Shown piece by piece: positions 60,827-64,000 of a DNA stretch of 64,000 bases. Origin of the DNA: Mastigias papua (Eukaryota > Cnidaria > Scyphozoa > Rhizostomeae > Mastigiidae); the NCBI GenBank assembly GCA_964019165.1, contig OZ025275.1, positions 558,001-622,000 on the forward strand, written 5' to 3'. The stretch's first letter is position 1. Every line of letters starts with the position of its first letter. The notes below the pieces were generated by a model. It saw only the letters and a list, made by a program, of their open reading frames with translations. It was not told where the DNA came from and made no database searches. Made by a program: the position numbers and the translations under genes.

Positions 60827-62026
60827 TCATGAGTTTGCGATTTTTATTACTTGTTCCGAATGTACAAATGTATGTGGATGTGATACAAAGACAATATATG
60901 AATTGTACGATAAGCATTTTGCATCTAAAAACTGGAGTGAATCTTCTAACTTCACCTTTTTCATTTCAACATAGAATTGGCAAGTTGGATAGTAATAGTA
61001 TTGGAGAAAATCATAAAATAGGGTTAGCAGAATACTGGTAAAGCTCTTGCCATTGCGTAGTAACTCGGTAGAGCTTATGAAAATTTGTAGCAGGCTAATA
61101 AACTTAAAAGTAAAAGAAGGTTGGTTGAAACCAGATTTTGGTAACTGATCCGTGTACGCTTTCCAGGAAAGCTAAGAAAAGACATACTAAACTAAAAATT
61201 TTAAAAATATTAAAAAGTAACTTTACAGTACCTGCTTTATTATGTTCTTCTGTTCAAGTTTTATGTCAGCTATCGAATGGTGCAACTTAAAAAGGAATAG
61301 AGAACAAAGCAGATAATATCACAAATTGATAACAAACAATCAGGACTAAAATTAATGCACGATCACGGTTTGAAAGCTTCAGGAGGCTAGATGCTAAATA
61401 TCGTCTTAAAAGAGATTTCTCTCGTCGTTTGCTTGCTAAGTAGACAGAGTTAAAAAAAACAACAGCACAGATCGATGTAATTTAACAGATTTGTTTGCCC
61501 TTCTGATCCCAGGTCGCATCTTTATTGATAACTTGGATCCTTGATATTCTCAAATATTGATAAAATTAATTGCATAATCAACAGCAAAGCAATGCTCAAT
61601 CTTGCATCACTACCAGAAGCTAGTTGAGAATTTTGGTCATCGGTTTTCACCTAATTTTGGAAAGTCAAATTGAAACTTCTAAACGAGATACAAATGTACA
61701 AACGAATAAAACTCTATGTTAAAGAATTTACAAAACTAGCGTCTACTTACTAACTTAGTTGCTAAGTTTATAATCTAAAACCAATCTTTACCTGCTTCTT
61801 TCAATCAAAAAGAATCATAACTGGCACTCACTCGACAGTTATAGTTTTACTATATGCTCCTGCTGTGTCGAGCAAACCTTCGTACATCTGCCTGTACTGT
61901 GGGAATCTTCGAGATTGGCTATGATTAATTAATGAAACAGAGATAGTCTCATCGCTGTGGCTCTTCACACAAGGCAGTAAGATAGAAACTAAACATACCT
62001 CTCTTATTTTGCACGAGCCAACAGTT
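60827..62026 (-). CDS. Candidate minus-strand gene, exons only, product unknown
   Basis: Three phase-compatible pieces read on the minus strand. A frame ends TVGSCKIRE at a GTATGT donor (exon end 61999). A 54-nt piece 61285–61232 is bounded by TTTTAAG and GTACTG and reads LHHSIADIKLEQKNIIKQ. A terminal piece 61171–60827, preceded by TTTTCTTAG, stays open for 114 codons (LSWKAYTDQLPKSGFN at its start) to a TGA. All three join in phase 0. The predicted protein would be helical, then hydrophobic and aromatic. No family was recognised, and an 82-codon frame is also open on the opposite strand, so chance cannot be excluded. The acceptor of the first piece is unclear and the start could lie outside the window. 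Confidence 0.25.
61522..61650 (-). other. Candidate terminal exon with GPI-signal-like or membrane tail
   Basis: After an acceptor-like AATTAG, the minus strand is open for 42 codons: VKTDDQNSQLASGSDARL, then a hydrophobic run SIALLLIMQLILSIF and a short polar end. Small residues followed by a hydrophobic tail are reminiscent of a GPI-anchor signal or a tail anchor, but the polar end is atypical of GPI signals. It could be an alternative last exon for the frame ending at 61999 (phase 0). Speculative. Confidence 0.2.
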
Positions 62027-62913
62027 CTCAATGACACGAACAGAAAAGTGAAACAGTTTACAAATAATTTCAATATATCCAATAGATTCACATAGATATG
62101 AGTCACGGTAAAAATTGGAACTCATTGCAAATAGAGTGCACGTGGAAACAAGTCTTTAATCTATGGTATTATTTTTTCAGTTTACTCAAATCTTCTAACG
62201 TGCATTGTAACTAGATAGGAATTTCTACTCCATGAGTTTGTTTCTATCAAAACTGAAATTGATTGTATGGTTCTAAATAAGAAATCCCTTCGCCCTACGA
62301 TCTTCTATCATTTCAACGTGATGCTAAACAGTCGTGAAACGTAAGCAGACGATACAAATGAAAGATGACATTAAAATTGTAAAAATGCCTAATAGTCAAT
62401 TCTCACTACTCTGTACAGTTTTGACCGATCACAAATTACGAAATAAATATAAAATCAATATTATATCCCCATGCAAAATCAATACGAAGTAAAATATGAT
62501 ATATAATGAATGAAATAATCACAACTCTGCAACATCATTTGCTCGAAAAATATACAAACGAAACAAACGTAATTTACATAGCTTCAATAACTAACGATCC
62601 TTAAAGAAAGCGGAACGAATAATTCTCTTTCTCATCCACAGTCTCGTATAATAATACGAATAACTAATATAATAGTACTAATAATATGCCTTGGTTCACA
62701 TTATGAAAGCGAAAGAGCAATTGCAAAGAGGAACATTTGAATAGGAGTCCAAATACGAACTTTCCGATGACGATTAAATTGCATGACGTACACGTCAACT
62801 ATACAAAGGTTAACACAATACATAAGTTGCATGTATATATATGTATATATACAACTAATTCTCAGCCGCATCTACTAAGGATAGAGATTGCATAAGACGA
62901 ACAAACCAAAACT

Positions 62914-62975
62914 ACACTTGTCTTTTGAGTACTGATGAAGATTTGAATCGAAACGTTTACTCAAAAGCTAAGTGT
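62914..62975 (+). ncRNA. Type I hammerhead ribozyme, Penelope-element-like
   Basis: Stem I: CTTTTGAGTA (62922–62931) pairs perfectly with TACTCAAAAG (62958–62967), and beyond a 2x2 internal loop (GT/CT) ACACTT (62914–62919) pairs with AAGTGT (62970–62975). Directly inside lie CTGATGA (62932–62938), a stem II GATT-TG-AATC after one extra A, GAA (62950–62952), a minimal stem III ACGT (62953–62956) and T62957 as the residue before the predicted cut at 62957/62958. Every conserved position is present in order. A very short stem III and an extra A after CTGATGA are, as I recall, usual in hammerheads of Penelope-like retroelements. A 160-bp AT repeat starts 20 bp downstream. The GUU cleavage triplet is allowed but weaker than GUC. 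Confidence 0.75.
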
Positions 62976-62994
62976 ATTTTTGGCTTATTCCTTC

Positions 62995-63165
<171 letters not shown>

Positions 63166-64000
63166 CCCATATATTCATGCACACACACACAAATCCATTT
63201 ATTTATGCAAATATACACCAAATTCAGAGTGATGATATTACCATCCCATCAAAGTTAATATTCCATGATAAATTTGTGAGTTCCAGCAAACTGATTTCTC
63301 TCATTATACAACCTCTTATCGACAAGGATGTCGAATTCTTTCAAAAACAAACTGCTCTTACATCCGAAAGACAATTACCTAATCAAAGGAATCTATGAAG
63401 CACGCAGTTTCATGGAAACTTTGGAAAACTACATCGAAATACTTAAATAACATAGAAAAAAGCTGCTTTAAAAATAATGAAGCATAAAATGTGATTGAAC
63501 TTCTGACAGGATGATGGCAGAAACATAATGACATGGATGAAAAACTAAACTCCAAAGCTCATGAATAATTGATCTAATTTTAAATCTAATATTTTGAAGA
63601 CCAAAGGACAACTAGCCCAACAACTTAATTTTGTAGGTCATAGGAAATTGTAATTAAAGAACTGTCTTAATGTTAGCAAAAGAATAAACATAATAGAAAC
63701 TTAATTTATACAAAAGTGCACGTTAAGAATATAAATGACGACACAACTCTCTCTCCCCTCGCATTCAACATAGACAACATAACTTAACAAATACTATTGT
63801 TTCCTAATTCGTACTAATGGTTTGCATAGTTAGTTTTCCAATCGGTCACGCCTACTTGCAATCATCTACATATCCTCGTTCATTCTCGAATCTTCTGCAC
63901 AGCTTCTCATTTCAACATTATAACAAGAGCTTCACAAACAGTAATGAAATAATTATAACTGCAAGATTGGGAATAAAGATACATCTAGGCAAATATTCAT
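63166..64000. other. Right end of the window, no gene seen
   Basis: AT-rich, with a 73-codon plus frame at 63177–63398 of unremarkable composition. Nothing here could be assigned to a gene, RNA or element. Confidence 0.4.

Overview
This is a eukaryotic, AT-rich, intron-rich window. Genes are split by GT–AG introns, microsatellites and minisatellites are abundant, there are short non-autonomous transposons, and a satellite array of about 14.4 kb sits in the middle. The protein-coding genes are clearly animal: a COP9 signalosome subunit 1, an ER oxidoreductase of the FOXRED2 type, TSR3 and a mitochondrial L27. A marine invertebrate, perhaps a cnidarian, fits the small introns, the intronless SGNH-like secreted proteins and the element types, but the sequence alone does not fix the phylum.

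Layout. 426–15019 (+): three genes in tandem, namely TSR3 (18S rRNA aminocarboxypropyltransferase, 7 coding exons), MRPL27 (mitochondrial ribosomal protein bL27m, 4 coding exons, starting only 146 bp after the TSR3 stop) and an unnamed mucin-like type I membrane protein (5 coding exons). 16473–30903: a tandem satellite with a 107-bp monomer, about 135 copies, with higher-order repeat blocks and two adjacent 14-bp palindromes in each monomer. 31525–41278 (−): GPS1/CSN1, reconstructed as 18 exons and 468 aa with every splice phase consistent. 42380–43891 (−) and 46116–47723 (+): two intronless paralogous secreted SGNH-hydrolase-like genes, arranged head to head. 48275–57666 (−): FOXRED2, reconstructed as 23 exons and 620 aa. 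57667–64000: no confidently identified gene; it holds AT microsatellites, a few candidate minus-strand exons and a well-formed hammerhead ribozyme motif.

The genes do not form a pathway. TSR3 and MRPL27 both serve ribosome production (cytosolic rRNA modification and the mitoribosome), and their very tight spacing raises the possibility of co-transcription. The most unusual content is non-coding: the double-palindrome satellite, one near-complete type I hammerhead ribozyme beside an AT microsatellite, two related decayed hammerhead-like hairpins in introns, and three copies of one hAT-type MITE family with recognisable target-site duplications. Exon boundaries were derived by hand from reading frame, phase and splice consensus, and from recalled similarity to the named families; no alignment or database search was run.
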